From: Leifsonia xyli subsp. cynodontis DSM 46306
GTDB taxonomy: Bacteria > Actinomycetota > Actinomycetes > Actinomycetales > Microbacteriaceae
Direction of reading: 5' to 3'
DNA: 64,000 bases
NCBI RefSeq assembly: GCF_000470775.1
Contig: NC_022438.1
Span: forward strand, 2,604,001-2,668,000
The first letter of the stretch is position 1. Every line of letters begins with the position of its first letter. The notes under the pieces were generated by a model. The model had not been told where the DNA came from. It made no database searches and saw nothing but the letters and a program-made list of their open reading frames with translations. The position numbers and the translations under genes are program-made. Of this stretch, positions 28,142-35,670 are shown piece by piece.

Positions 28142-28319
28142 CCCTCCACCGTAACGACGTCCGGCGCTCCGCTCGGTGCGGGGTGTTCGGGGCTGTGCGT
28201 CACCGCGGTGGCACACCCCTCTGTCGTACCCCGGGACGACATCGCGCGGATGATCCCGGCGACCCGGGATGACGCCCGCGGAGGATGCGCCGGACCGCTC
28301 GCGGCGGAAGGCTGGGGCC

Positions 28320-29053
28320 ATGATCGAGAACACCTCCCCGCCCGCGCCGCCGACTCTCCAAGCCTTCGGCCTCTCAAAGTCCTACGGGCCCGTCGCGGAG
28401 CCCGCGCTGGCCGGTGTCGACTTCCGTCTCGAGCCCGGCGAGTCCGTCGCGATCATGGGCGCCTCCGGGTCGGGCAAGACCACCCTGCTGCACTGTCTCG
28501 CTGGCATCGTGGCCCCCGACTCCGGCACGGTCGTCCTCGACACCGTGCGGGGCCCGCTGGAGATCACCGGCTCGGCGAATCCGAGCGCTCCCGCCTGCGC
28601 CGCGAGGCTTTCGGGTTCGTGTTCCAGCAGGGCCTCCTGCTGCCCGAGCTGACGGCGATCGAGAACGTCGCCCTGCCACTGCTGCTCTCCGGGGCCAGCC
28701 GCACCGCGGCGGAGCGCAACGCCGCGGCCTGGCTTGCCGCGCTCGGTCTCGGCGGCTTCGAGCAGCGCCGCATCGGCCAGCTCTCCGGCGGCCAGGCCCA
28801 GCGCGTCGCCATCGCCCGCGCCCAGGTGACGGGCGCTTCGATCGTCTTCGCCGACGAGCCGACCGGAGCCCTGGACTCGCGGACCTCTGGCGAGGTGATG
28901 GATGCGCTTCTCACCGCCACCACCGGCCGCGGCCGGTCCCTCGTCGTCGTCACACACGACGAGGGCGTCGCGGCACGCTGCTCCCGTCTCCTCCGCTTGG
29001 CCGACGGCCGCATCGTGGCCGACGCGCGCACCAGCACGGAGCGGACGCGATGA
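28320..29053 (+). pseudogene. ABC transporter ATP-binding protein (LolD/MacB type), frameshifted
   Basis: MIENTSPPAPPTLQAFGLSK starts at ATG 28320; Walker A is MGASGSGKTTLLHCLAG. Near 28567-28570 loss of one base interrupts the segment that should read ITRLGESERSRLRREAFGFVFQQ; the rest lies in another frame with Q-loop FVFQQGLLLPEL, signature QLSGGQAQRVAIARA, Walker B IVFADEPTGALD and switch VVVTHD. All ABC motifs exist, so decay is recent. It overlaps the following FtsX permease by ATGA and would have powered it. About 244 codons, normal for the family. Confidence 0.87.
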
Positions 29054-30381
29054 CCACCCTCCGCCTCGCCTGGCTCTTCGCCCGTCGCGGCGCGACCGAC
29101 CGCGCCACCATCGTCCTCCCCGTCGTCGCTTTCGCCGTCGCCACCGCCCTGCTCCTCATCGTCGCCGGCGGGGCCCAGACCTTCTTCTCCTGGAACGACC
29201 AACTCGCTTTCTTGTATCAGGTCCTGGCCGTGCTCACCCTCGCGCTGCTCGTCGTTCCCCTTGTCGCGCTCGGCGGCTCCGCCGCTCGTCTGTCGGCCCG
29301 CCGTCGGGACGAGCGCCTCGCCGGTCTGCGCTTGCTCGGCGCCTCGCCCGCGCTGGTCTCTTCGCTCACCGTCATCGAGTCGACCGCTCTCGCGCTGCTC
29401 GGCGCGCTCGCCGGTGTCGTGCTCTACCTGCTCGCTGTCCCGTTCGTCGGTCTCCTCTCGTTCCGCGGTTCGCCGCTCGGCTCGGCCGTGCTGCTCGCCC
29501 CCGGCTGGATCGTGGCCGCTGTGCTCGGCCTCGGCGTCCTCGCTGCGGCGAGCGCCGCGCTGGGACTGCGCCGGGTCATCCTCTCGCCCCTCGGGGTGCG
29601 GACCCGGCAGCGGCCGCAGCGCGCCCACTGGCTCCGTGTCGTCATCGGCTCGGGCGCGATCGCGGGCGCTTCTGTCCTCATGGGCATGATCGGGCTCGTG
29701 CAGAGCATGGTCGGCCTGCTCACCGTCTTCGCGGTCGGCTTCGGGGGCGCGCTCGCCGTGCTGAACCTGATCGGACCGTGGGCGCTACGGCTGGACGCTG
29801 CACACCAGGTGAGGCGGGCGGCGACCACGCGCAGGCTGATCGCGGCGCGTAGCGTCCTGGAGTCGCCGAAGGCCGCGTGGCGGCAGGTCTCCGGTGTGGC
29901 GATGACGAGTTTCACCGCCGTTTTCGCCGGGGTGGGTATGGCGCTGCTGGACTCCGTGGGCAAGCAGTTGGACCGGGACTCGCGCCTGCTCGTCGCCGAC
30001 ATCCGCACCGGTGTCGTCACCACCATCGTCGCCTCTTTCCTCATGGTCGCGTGCTCGGCGGGCGTGAACCAGGCGGCGGCGGTGCTCGACCGCCGCGATC
30101 TCTACGTGAGCCTCGACCGGCTGGGGATGCCGGTGGCCGAGATGGACGCGGCCCGCGGCCGGGCGGTGCTCTCCCCGTTGCGCTTCACGACGATCGGCTC
30201 GGCGGTCGCCGCCGCGGTCGTCGTCCTGCCGCTGACCGGGATCAGCCTCATCCTGTCGCCGCTCAGCCTGGCGGTCGTCGCCGGTTGTCTCGCACTCGGC
30301 ATCCTGCTCGTCTGGGTCGCGCTGTTGGCGACGCGGCCGGTGCTGCGGAGGGTTCTCGCCTATCCAGAGCCGGCTCTGTGA
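29050..30381 (+). CDS. FtsX-like ABC transporter permease
   Basis: 443 residues, predicted polytopic: helices near 20-42, 55-80, 95-125, 150-175, 195-240, 290-310, 340-360 and 385-430. The RRRDERLAGLRLLGASPALVSSL segment (about 80-102) is the FtsX-type coupling/amphipathic motif. ATG 29050 overlaps the ATPase stop. It is uninterrupted, although its ATPase partner is frameshifted, so it may be a stranded component. Such pairs handle lipoprotein, peptide or antimicrobial export; the substrate is unknown. Confidence 0.85.
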   Translation: MTTLRLAWLFARRGATDRATIVLPVVAFAVATALLLIVAGGAQTFFSWNDQLAFLYQVLAVLTLALLVVPLVALGGSAARLSARRRDERLAGLRLLGASPALVSSLTVIESTALALLGALAGVVLYLLAVPFVGLLSFRGSPLGSAVLLAPGWIVAAVLGLGVLAAASAALGLRRVILSPLGVRTRQRPQRAHWLRVVIGSGAIAGASVLMGMIGLVQSMVGLLTVFAVGFGGALAVLNLIGPWALRLDAAHQVRRAATTRRLIAARSVLESPKAAWRQVSGVAMTSFTAVFAGVGMALLDSVGKQLDRDSRLLVADIRTGVVTTIVASFLMVACSAGVNQAAAVLDRRDLYVSLDRLGMPVAEMDAARGRAVLSPLRFTTIGSAVAAAVVVLPLTGISLILSPLSLAVVAGCLALGILLVWVALLATRPVLRRVLAYPEPAL

Positions 30382-30386
30382 CCCTA

Positions 30387-30392
30387 TAGTGT
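30387..30392 (+). promoter_or_regulatory. -10 hexamer TAGTGT for leaderless chorismate mutase gene
   Basis: TAGTGT ends six bases before ATG 30399. It lies in the 17-base gap after the permease stop, giving the small gene its own promoter. Confidence 0.55.
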
Positions 30393-30398
30393 CGTCTC

Positions 30399-30713
30399 AT
30401 GGCTGAGAATGACTCGACGGCGGAGGCTCTCGTGCGGCTGCGCGGCATCCGGCAGAGCATCGACAACATCGACGCGGCGGTCGTCCACATGCTCGCGGAA
30501 CGGTTCAAGTTCACGCAGCAGGTCGGAGCGCTGAAAGCCGAGTACGGCCTGCCGCCCGCCGACCCGGAGCGCGAGCGCGAGCAGATCGACCGGTTGCGGA
30601 TGCTCGCCGAAGAGAGCCACCTCGATCCCGGCTTCGCCGAGAAGTTCCTGAACTTCATCATCGCGGAGGTCATTCGCGAGCACGAGCGGATCGCCATCGG
30701 AAACGGCCCCTGA
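30399..30713 (+). CDS. Chorismate mutase, AroQ class
   Basis: 104-residue all-alpha enzyme converting chorismate to prephenate for Phe/Tyr synthesis. The AroQ pattern is clear: VRLRGIRQSIDNIDAAVVHMLAERFKF (helix 1, catalytic Arg of LRxxID), VGALKAEYGLPPADPEREREQI (Lys and second Arg) and the closing helix KFLNFIIAEVIREHERIA. This short intracellular form is usual in actinobacteria, where it is activated by DAHP synthase (family knowledge). Start supported by the leaderless promoter. Two bases separate it from the next SDR gene, an apparent operon. Confidence 0.92.
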   Translation: MAENDSTAEALVRLRGIRQSIDNIDAAVVHMLAERFKFTQQVGALKAEYGLPPADPEREREQIDRLRMLAEESHLDPGFAEKFLNFIIAEVIREHERIAIGNGP

Positions 30714-30714
30714 C

Positions 30715-31638
30715 GTGGTGTGGAACCCGGCCGAGCTCCCGGACGCGCACAGCCGGACCGTCGTCATCACCGGCGGCAACGCCGGAGTCGGGTACTTCAC
30801 CGGCGAGCAGCTCGCCCGGGCGGGCGCGCACGTCGTGCTGGCCTGCCGCGACCCCGAGCGCGCCGAGGCGGCTGTGGCGGCAATCCGCCGCCGCGTCCGC
30901 GGGGCGCGTGTCGAGGCCGCTCCGCTCGATGTGACGGACCGCGACTCGGTGGACGCGTTCGCCGTCGCGCTGCTGGAGCGGCAACGGGTGGATGCGCTCG
31001 TGCTGAACGCCGGCATGGTCCATCCGCCGTCGGAGCGGGCGACCGACCGGTATGGCAACGAACTCGTGCTGTCCACCAATGTGATCGGGCATTTCCGCCT
31101 CGTGGCGCGTGCTCTGCCCGCGCTCGCCCGGGCGGACGGCGGCCGGGTCGTCAGCCTCGGCTCCCTGGCCACCCGCTTTGGACGCCTGCGCCTGGACGAT
31201 ATCCAGCTCGCCGGCACGTACACCCCCTGGCGCGCCTACTCCCGCTCCAAGATCGCCGCCGAGGCGTTCGGCTTCGAACTCGACCGCCGTCTGCGGGCCG
31301 CTGGCAGCGACATCGCCAGTCTGGTCGTGCATCCGGGCTACTCCACGTCGGGGCGCACCCCCGGCGTTCACGGCGTCAACCAGCCCGGCCGGGGGAAGCG
31401 CTTCGCCGACAACCTCCAGGCAGCGTGGACCCAGGGCAAGGACAGCGGGGCGTGGACGCCCGTCCGTGCTGTGCTCGACTCCGCCCTCGCCGGTGGCGAC
31501 TACCTCGGTCCTGTGGCCCGCACCAAGGGCGTCCCGGCCCACGCGCGGCCCACGCGCGAGTCGCGCTCGCCCCGGACCGGCGCCCGGCTCTGGGCGTTTC
31601 TCGAATCCGCCGCCGCCCAGCCGTTCTCTCTCCTCTGA
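30715..31638 (+). CDS. SDR-family NAD(P)-dependent oxidoreductase (retinol-dehydrogenase-like)
   Basis: 307 residues, complete. TVVITGGNAGVGYFTGEQLA gives TGxxxGxG for the dinucleotide; ACRDPERAE favours NADPH by its Arg after the second strand; the LNAG motif, then LGSLATRFG and AYSRSKIAAE (YxxxK catalytic pair) follow. The length and YSRSK context match the short-chain retinol dehydrogenase/oxidoreductase subgroup. GTG 30715 and GTG 30718 are both possible starts. Directly downstream of chorismate mutase. Substrate unknown; the three other SDR genes here are all damaged or absent, this one is not. Confidence 0.88.
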   Translation: MVWNPAELPDAHSRTVVITGGNAGVGYFTGEQLARAGAHVVLACRDPERAEAAVAAIRRRVRGARVEAAPLDVTDRDSVDAFAVALLERQRVDALVLNAGMVHPPSERATDRYGNELVLSTNVIGHFRLVARALPALARADGGRVVSLGSLATRFGRLRLDDIQLAGTYTPWRAYSRSKIAAEAFGFELDRRLRAAGSDIASLVVHPGYSTSGRTPGVHGVNQPGRGKRFADNLQAAWTQGKDSGAWTPVRAVLDSALAGGDYLGPVARTKGVPAHARPTRESRSPRTGARLWAFLESAAAQPFSLL

Positions 31639-31654
31639 ACGGCTGTCGTTTCCC

Positions 31655-31951
31655 TCACTCGTGGACGATGACGATGGAGAGGAGGCGTTGGCCGGTCGGG
31701 ATGAGCGCGTGCAGAGCGTCCCGGGCGGCGGCGTAGTCCGCGCCGTCCGCGGTGAGTTCGGTGACGGCGCTCGCCCGGATGACAGCGGTCGCGATCACCC
31801 GCCCGCCGCGGGGCATGGCGCTGTGGATCTGCAGCAGCTCGTAGCCTTCGGGCAGCTGCTCCTCGACCAGTGACCGCGCGCTCTCGGAGTCGTCCGCCTC
31901 CGCTGTGAGCTCGCTCGTCTCGCTGCTCTGAATCAGACCACGCACCTTCAT
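31655..31951 (-). CDS. Small conserved hypothetical with internal duplication
   Basis: 98 residues, not recognised as a named family. Two halves resemble each other: SELTAEADDSESARSLVEEQ with EGYELLQIHSAM (residues ~13-45) and TELTADGADYAAARDALHAL with TGQRLLSIVIV (~64-96), suggesting a pseudo-twofold beta-alpha-beta unit. GGAGGT directly before ATG 31951 supports the start. Twelve bases upstream of the start lies the long hairpin 31964-32029, so the hairpin is in its 5' leader or ends the preceding gene. Cytosolic, no signal. Converges with the SDR gene. Confidence 0.7.
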   Translation of the reverse strand: MKVRGLIQSSETSELTAEADDSESARSLVEEQLPEGYELLQIHSAMPRGGRVIATAVIRASAVTELTADGADYAAARDALHALIPTGQRLLSIVIVHE

Positions 31952-31963
31952 ACCTCCACCCAG

Positions 31964-32029
31964 CCATCGCTTCCTCAGTTCTTCCGCCCGACACGCCGAC
32001 AGAGGGCGGAAGAACTGAGGAAGCGATGG
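31964..32029. repeat. 26-bp perfect inverted repeat, hairpin element copy 1
   Basis: Arms 31964-31989 and 32004-32029 are exactly complementary (CCATCGCTTCCTCAGTTCTT then CCGCCC) around a 14-base loop holding CGACACGCCG. It lies between two co-directional minus-strand genes, after the glycosyltransferase stop and before the small gene at 31951. A related copy is at 42015-42080. Candidate terminator or 5'-leader RNA structure. Confidence 0.85.
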
Positions 32030-32034
32030 CGGGG

Positions 32035-33528
32035 TCAGGCGGTGGCTACGCGGCCCACTTTTTCGGTTTTGTCCCAGCGGGATTCGGCGCCGGCCAGCTC
32101 TTTCAGGTAGCTATCGAAGGTGATGGCGCACAGGAGCGATCCGTACCCCGCGATGTAGATGAGGGCGGGCGCGAGCCAGCGGCCGGCGCGCAGGCGTTCG
32201 GAGCGGCGGGCGAGCCAGGCGACGAGCATCGAGAACGGTATCCAAATGTAGATGGCGAGCGTCAGAGTGAACAGGGCCGAGCCCCCGAGCCGGACGCCGA
32301 ACAGCCCGGGAAGCCAGGTCAGCATCATCGTCGGGAAGAGGGCGGTGAGCATCACGAGCATATTGACGATGCCGGGGAAGAGCATGACGTGGCCGACCTC
32401 TCTGCGTGTCGTCACCGCGTCCGTCTGCGATCCGAGGATGAGCACGAACAGGTAGGCGAGCGCCGCCGAGATCCACAGGATGCGGAAGACCGTCGTCGCG
32501 AAGCCGCTGTGCAGGAACAACAGCCCGGCGAGCCCGATCGACGAGATCACCATGATGAGCGGGAGCAGCCACAGGCTGAACCACACGATCCCGAACGTCC
32601 AGGCGCCGAGGTGGTGCTTGCGGGAGGGCCGGAACCACACTTTCGAGTACCGCGCCGTCACCGACACATTGCCGCGCGCCCAGCGCAGCCGTTGCTTCCA
32701 CAGCGCGTCGATCGTGCGCGGCTCCTCGGCGAGCACATGCGCGTGCGGCTCGAACACGACCCTCTTGCCCTGCAACTGCGTCTCGAACGTGGTGATGGTG
32801 TCCTCGGCCAGCGTGCTGGTGTCCACCTGGCCGCCGATGGCCATGAGGTTCTCGCGGGAGTGCAGCTGCGCGCCGCCGGCGAGGCAGGCCTGAGCGCCGA
32901 GCACGTTCTGGGCGCGGCGGGCGGCCGGCTGCGAGAGGACGTACTCGGTGCTCACGAACTTGGTCAGGTAGTTGCGGTCGGCGCTGCCCTCGTGGATGTA
33001 CGCGGAGACGGCGCCCACGTCCGGGTCGGCCAGGTGCCGGGTCATCTTGCGCAGCGAGTCCGGCTGGTAGATGACGTCGGCGTCCATGATGAGGAGCGCC
33101 TCCATCCAGTCGTCGGCGAGGATGCGCTCGATGCCGTGGTTGAGGGTGTGAGCCTTGCCCTGGCCGCCCTTCTCGCGGCGGAACAGGAAGACGTTGCCCG
33201 GGTAGCGCATCGCCCGCTCGCGCACCACAGCGGAGGTGTCGTCTGTGCTCGCGTCGTCCACCACATAGATGCGCAGCGCCTCTTTCGGGTAGTCGAGCGT
33301 CACGAGGCGGTCGATGGAGGCGCCGATCACCGCCCCCTCGTTCCACGCCGGGACCACGATCGCCACTCGGGGAAGGTAGGGCGCCGCTTTGCGGTAGTGG
33401 TTGATCCAGGCGTGCAGGGGGATCACGAAGAACGTCGACGCTGCGGCCACGACCGGTATCAGGCCGGTGAGCGCGAAGATGAGGCAGACCACCGTGCCGA
33501 TCCACTGCAGCGCGCCGAGCACGTCCAC
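32035..33528 (-). CDS. Processive family-2 glycosyltransferase
   Basis: 497-residue membrane enzyme polymerising a beta-linked polysaccharide or glycosylating an envelope lipid. Two N-terminal helices, a GT-A domain (about 60-300), and four C-terminal helices. GT-2 processive motifs are complete: VVDDASTDDT (UDP), MDADV (DxD metal), AEDTITT (catalytic ED) and QRLRWARGN (QxxRW). GTG 33528 is preferred over an in-frame codon 30 bases upstream because GGGAGG lies just before it. Related to BcsA, HasA and PgaC; sugar and product cannot be told. Intact and monocistronic, followed by the long hairpin. Confidence 0.9.
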   Translation of the reverse strand: MDVLGALQWIGTVVCLIFALTGLIPVVAAASTFFVIPLHAWINHYRKAAPYLPRVAIVVPAWNEGAVIGASIDRLVTLDYPKEALRIYVVDDASTDDTSAVVRERAMRYPGNVFLFRREKGGQGKAHTLNHGIERILADDWMEALLIMDADVIYQPDSLRKMTRHLADPDVGAVSAYIHEGSADRNYLTKFVSTEYVLSQPAARRAQNVLGAQACLAGGAQLHSRENLMAIGGQVDTSTLAEDTITTFETQLQGKRVVFEPHAHVLAEEPRTIDALWKQRLRWARGNVSVTARYSKVWFRPSRKHHLGAWTFGIVWFSLWLLPLIMVISSIGLAGLLFLHSGFATTVFRILWISAALAYLFVLILGSQTDAVTTRREVGHVMLFPGIVNMLVMLTALFPTMMLTWLPGLFGVRLGGSALFTLTLAIYIWIPFSMLVAWLARRSERLRAGRWLAPALIYIAGYGSLLCAITFDSYLKELAGAESRWDKTEKVGRVATA

Positions 33529-33565
33529 GTCGCTCCCTCCCTGTGTCGACGCCCACACTATCGCT

Positions 33566-34255
33566 TCAGCCCGGCGGCGGCAGGGTCCCTCCCGCGGCGA
33601 GGCGCATCAGTTCGGATGACAGATCGATTCCCAACTCGGAGCCGCCGGCGGAGCCGAACTCGTGCCGATAGGGGTCCCACGAGGTGTCCTTGATGCGGGT
33701 TTCGACCCCGGACTCCATCAGCACGACCAGCTCGCGCGCCGCGCGGTCGATGCGCTGGCCGAGGGCGCTGTCTTGCCAGTCCTCGGTCGAAGCGAAGACG
33801 GAGGTGGGGGCGGTCATGGTGCGCATGTAGGCGAACATCGAGCGCAGCTCCCCGTCCACCGCGAGCGCGTGCCGGGCGGTCCCGGCCGTCGCGCCGAGGA
33901 GGAGCGGCTTGGCGATCAGGAGATCGTTGTCGAGCACCTGGAAGAACGAGCTGAACAGCCCGCTCATCCCGGCCTTTTAGATCGGCGTCGCCGCCACGAT
34001 GCCGTCCGCCGAGGCGAGCGCTTCGACGGCCTTCCCGAACGTTGGTCCGAGGTGACCGGAGGCGAGCGCGCCGGAGAGCTCCGGCAGCAGTTCGCGCAAG
34101 TCCAGGCGCAGCGTCTCGACCGTGCGGCCGTCGCGCTGCACGTTCGCCTCCACGCGCAGGGCCAGCCGCTCGGCCAGCAGCTTCGTGGCGGAGGGATCGC
34201 TCACGCCCGCGTTCACGGCCACGAGCCGGAACGGGCGCTGCGGGGCGTTCGTCAC
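33566..34255 (-). pseudogene. CE1759-type NAD(P)H:FMN reductase with ochre codon
   Basis: NADPH-dependent FMN reductase-like flavodoxin fold of 229 codons. GTG 34255 (VTNAPQRPFRLVAVNAGVSDPSATKLLAERL) leads to ADGIVAATPI, then TAA 33977-33979 and, in the same frame, KAGMSGLFSSFFQVLDNDLL. The family motif is TPIYKAGxSG, so a TAC to TAA change of the conserved Tyr explains the stop. The rest, including LLGATAGTARHAL, is normal to the end at 33566. It lies seven bases after the LLM monooxygenase gene and would have supplied it with reduced flavin. Confidence 0.85.
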
Positions 34256-34262
34256 GGGGTCT

Positions 34263-35459
34263 TCACTCCTCTGCGCCGGGGGTCGCAGCGCCGGGCTCTC
34301 GCTCGGCGCTGTCTTGGTAGGGCGCGCCACCGGTCAGGTTGTCGCCGCGGTTCGCGTTCGGCCGCGGCTGGCGCGGTGTCTCCTCGCCGTACTTCGCGCG
34401 CACGAGCGAGGCGTGGGTCGGCGCGTCGGGGGTTTGCGGGTCTTTGCGGGCCGCGGTCTCCTTGCGGAGCACCGGGACGACCTCTCCGCCCAGCAGGTCG
34501 AGCTGTTCGAGCACGGTCTTCAGCGGGAGGCCGGCGTGGTCCACCAGGAACAGTTGGCGCTGGTAGTCGCCCGCCCACTCGCGGAAGGTCAGCGTCTTGT
34601 CGATGACTTCCTGCGGGCTGCCGACGCTCAGCGGGGTCGCCTCGGTGAAATCCTCCATCGTCGGGCCGTTGCCGTAGACCGGCGCTTCGTCGAAGTAGGG
34701 ACGGAACGCGTTCTTCGCGTCCTGCGAGTTCTTGGCGATGTACGCTTGCCCGCCGAGGCCCACGATCGCCTGCTTGGCGGTGCCGTGGCCATAGTGCTCG
34801 AAGCGCTCGCGGTAGAAGGCGATCAGGCGCTGGTAGTGCTCCTTCGGCCAGAAGATGTTGTTCGCGAAGAAGCCGTTGCCGTAGTAGGCGGCCTGTTCGG
34901 CGATCTCCGGGGTGCGGATGCTGCCGTGCCAGACGAACGGGGGCACGCCGTCGAGCGGTCGCGGGGTGGAGGTGAAGCCCTGCAGCGGGGTGCGGAAGCG
35001 GCCCTCCCAGTCCACGACATCCTCGTTCCACAGCCGGTGCAGGAGGTTGTAGCTCTCCAGCGCGAGTGGCAGGCTCTGGCGGATGTCCTGACCGAACCAC
35101 GGGTAGACCGGGCCGGTGTTGCCGCGGCCGAGCATCAGATCCATGCGGCCCTTCGAGAGGTGCTGAAGCATCGCGTACTCCTCGGCGAGCCGCACCGGGT
35201 CGTTCGTGGTGATCAGCGTCGTGGAGGTCGTGACGATCAGGCGCTCGGTGAGGGCTGCGATGTGGGCGAGCAGGGTGGTGGGAGAGGAGGAGAAGAAGGG
35301 CGGGTTGTGGTGCTCTCCGATCGCGAAGACATCCAGCCCGACTTCCTCCGCGTGGGTCGCGATCGTCACGATCGCGTCGATGCGCTCCGCCTCGCTCGGC
35401 GTCTCGCCCGAGGTCGGGTCCCGGGTGATGTCGCTGACGGAGAAGATTCCGTACTGCAT
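34263..35459 (-). CDS. CE1758-type LLM-class flavin-dependent monooxygenase
   Basis: 398 residues, bacterial-luciferase-like TIM barrel using reduced FMN. MQYGIFSVSDITRDPTSGET, AIGEHHNPPFFSSSP, LMLGRGNTGPVYPWFGQDI and VWHGSIRTPEIAEQAAYYGNG are typical of this subgroup. A Pro/Asn-rich tail follows residue ~340. GAGGAG before ATG 35459 fixes the start. Its reductase partner downstream carries a nonsense codon, so the pair depends on another flavin reductase. A palindrome at 35492 may bind its regulator. Substrate unknown. Confidence 0.88.
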   Translation of the reverse strand: MQYGIFSVSDITRDPTSGETPSEAERIDAIVTIATHAEEVGLDVFAIGEHHNPPFFSSSPTTLLAHIAALTERLIVTTSTTLITTNDPVRLAEEYAMLQHLSKGRMDLMLGRGNTGPVYPWFGQDIRQSLPLALESYNLLHRLWNEDVVDWEGRFRTPLQGFTSTPRPLDGVPPFVWHGSIRTPEIAEQAAYYGNGFFANNIFWPKEHYQRLIAFYRERFEHYGHGTAKQAIVGLGGQAYIAKNSQDAKNAFRPYFDEAPVYGNGPTMEDFTEATPLSVGSPQEVIDKTLTFREWAGDYQRQLFLVDHAGLPLKTVLEQLDLLGGEVVPVLRKETAARKDPQTPDAPTHASLVRAKYGEETPRQPRPNANRGDNLTGGAPYQDSAEREPGAATPGAEE

Positions 35460-35491
35460 GCGCTGGCTCCTCAGAGTGTTCTCGGCAATTC

Positions 35492-35505
35492 TATGCAAAT
35501 GCATA
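35492..35505. promoter_or_regulatory. Dyad TATGCA-AA-TGCATA upstream of the LLM gene
   Basis: Inverted repeat 33 bases before the start codon, of a form often bound by MarR- or ArsR-like regulators. No regulator gene is adjacent; the assignment is tentative. The rest of 35506-35670 holds nothing else clear. Confidence 0.4.
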
Positions 35506-35670
35506 CAACGGCATCGGCGACCGGGTATTCCCGGGGTGGGGTCCAGCAAAACATGTCACATTCCGTGTACTCCCAGGTTGCTTGGTCCAGAATGCCCTGA
35601 CAGGGTTCGCAGAGGGAGGGTCTCGCGGATTGCGGTCGTCGTCCCCCTCACTCATTGGAGTTCCGCCGAG

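Noticed and set aside
31964..32029. The long hairpin as the end of a transposable element
   Set aside because: No target duplication or transposase; symmetry and covariation between copies fit a structured palindrome better.
35206..35670. N-terminal extension of the class A PBP by 155 codons
   Set aside because: The codons are antisense to the LLM gene and promoter, have no homology, and the membrane-anchor start at 35671 matches the family.
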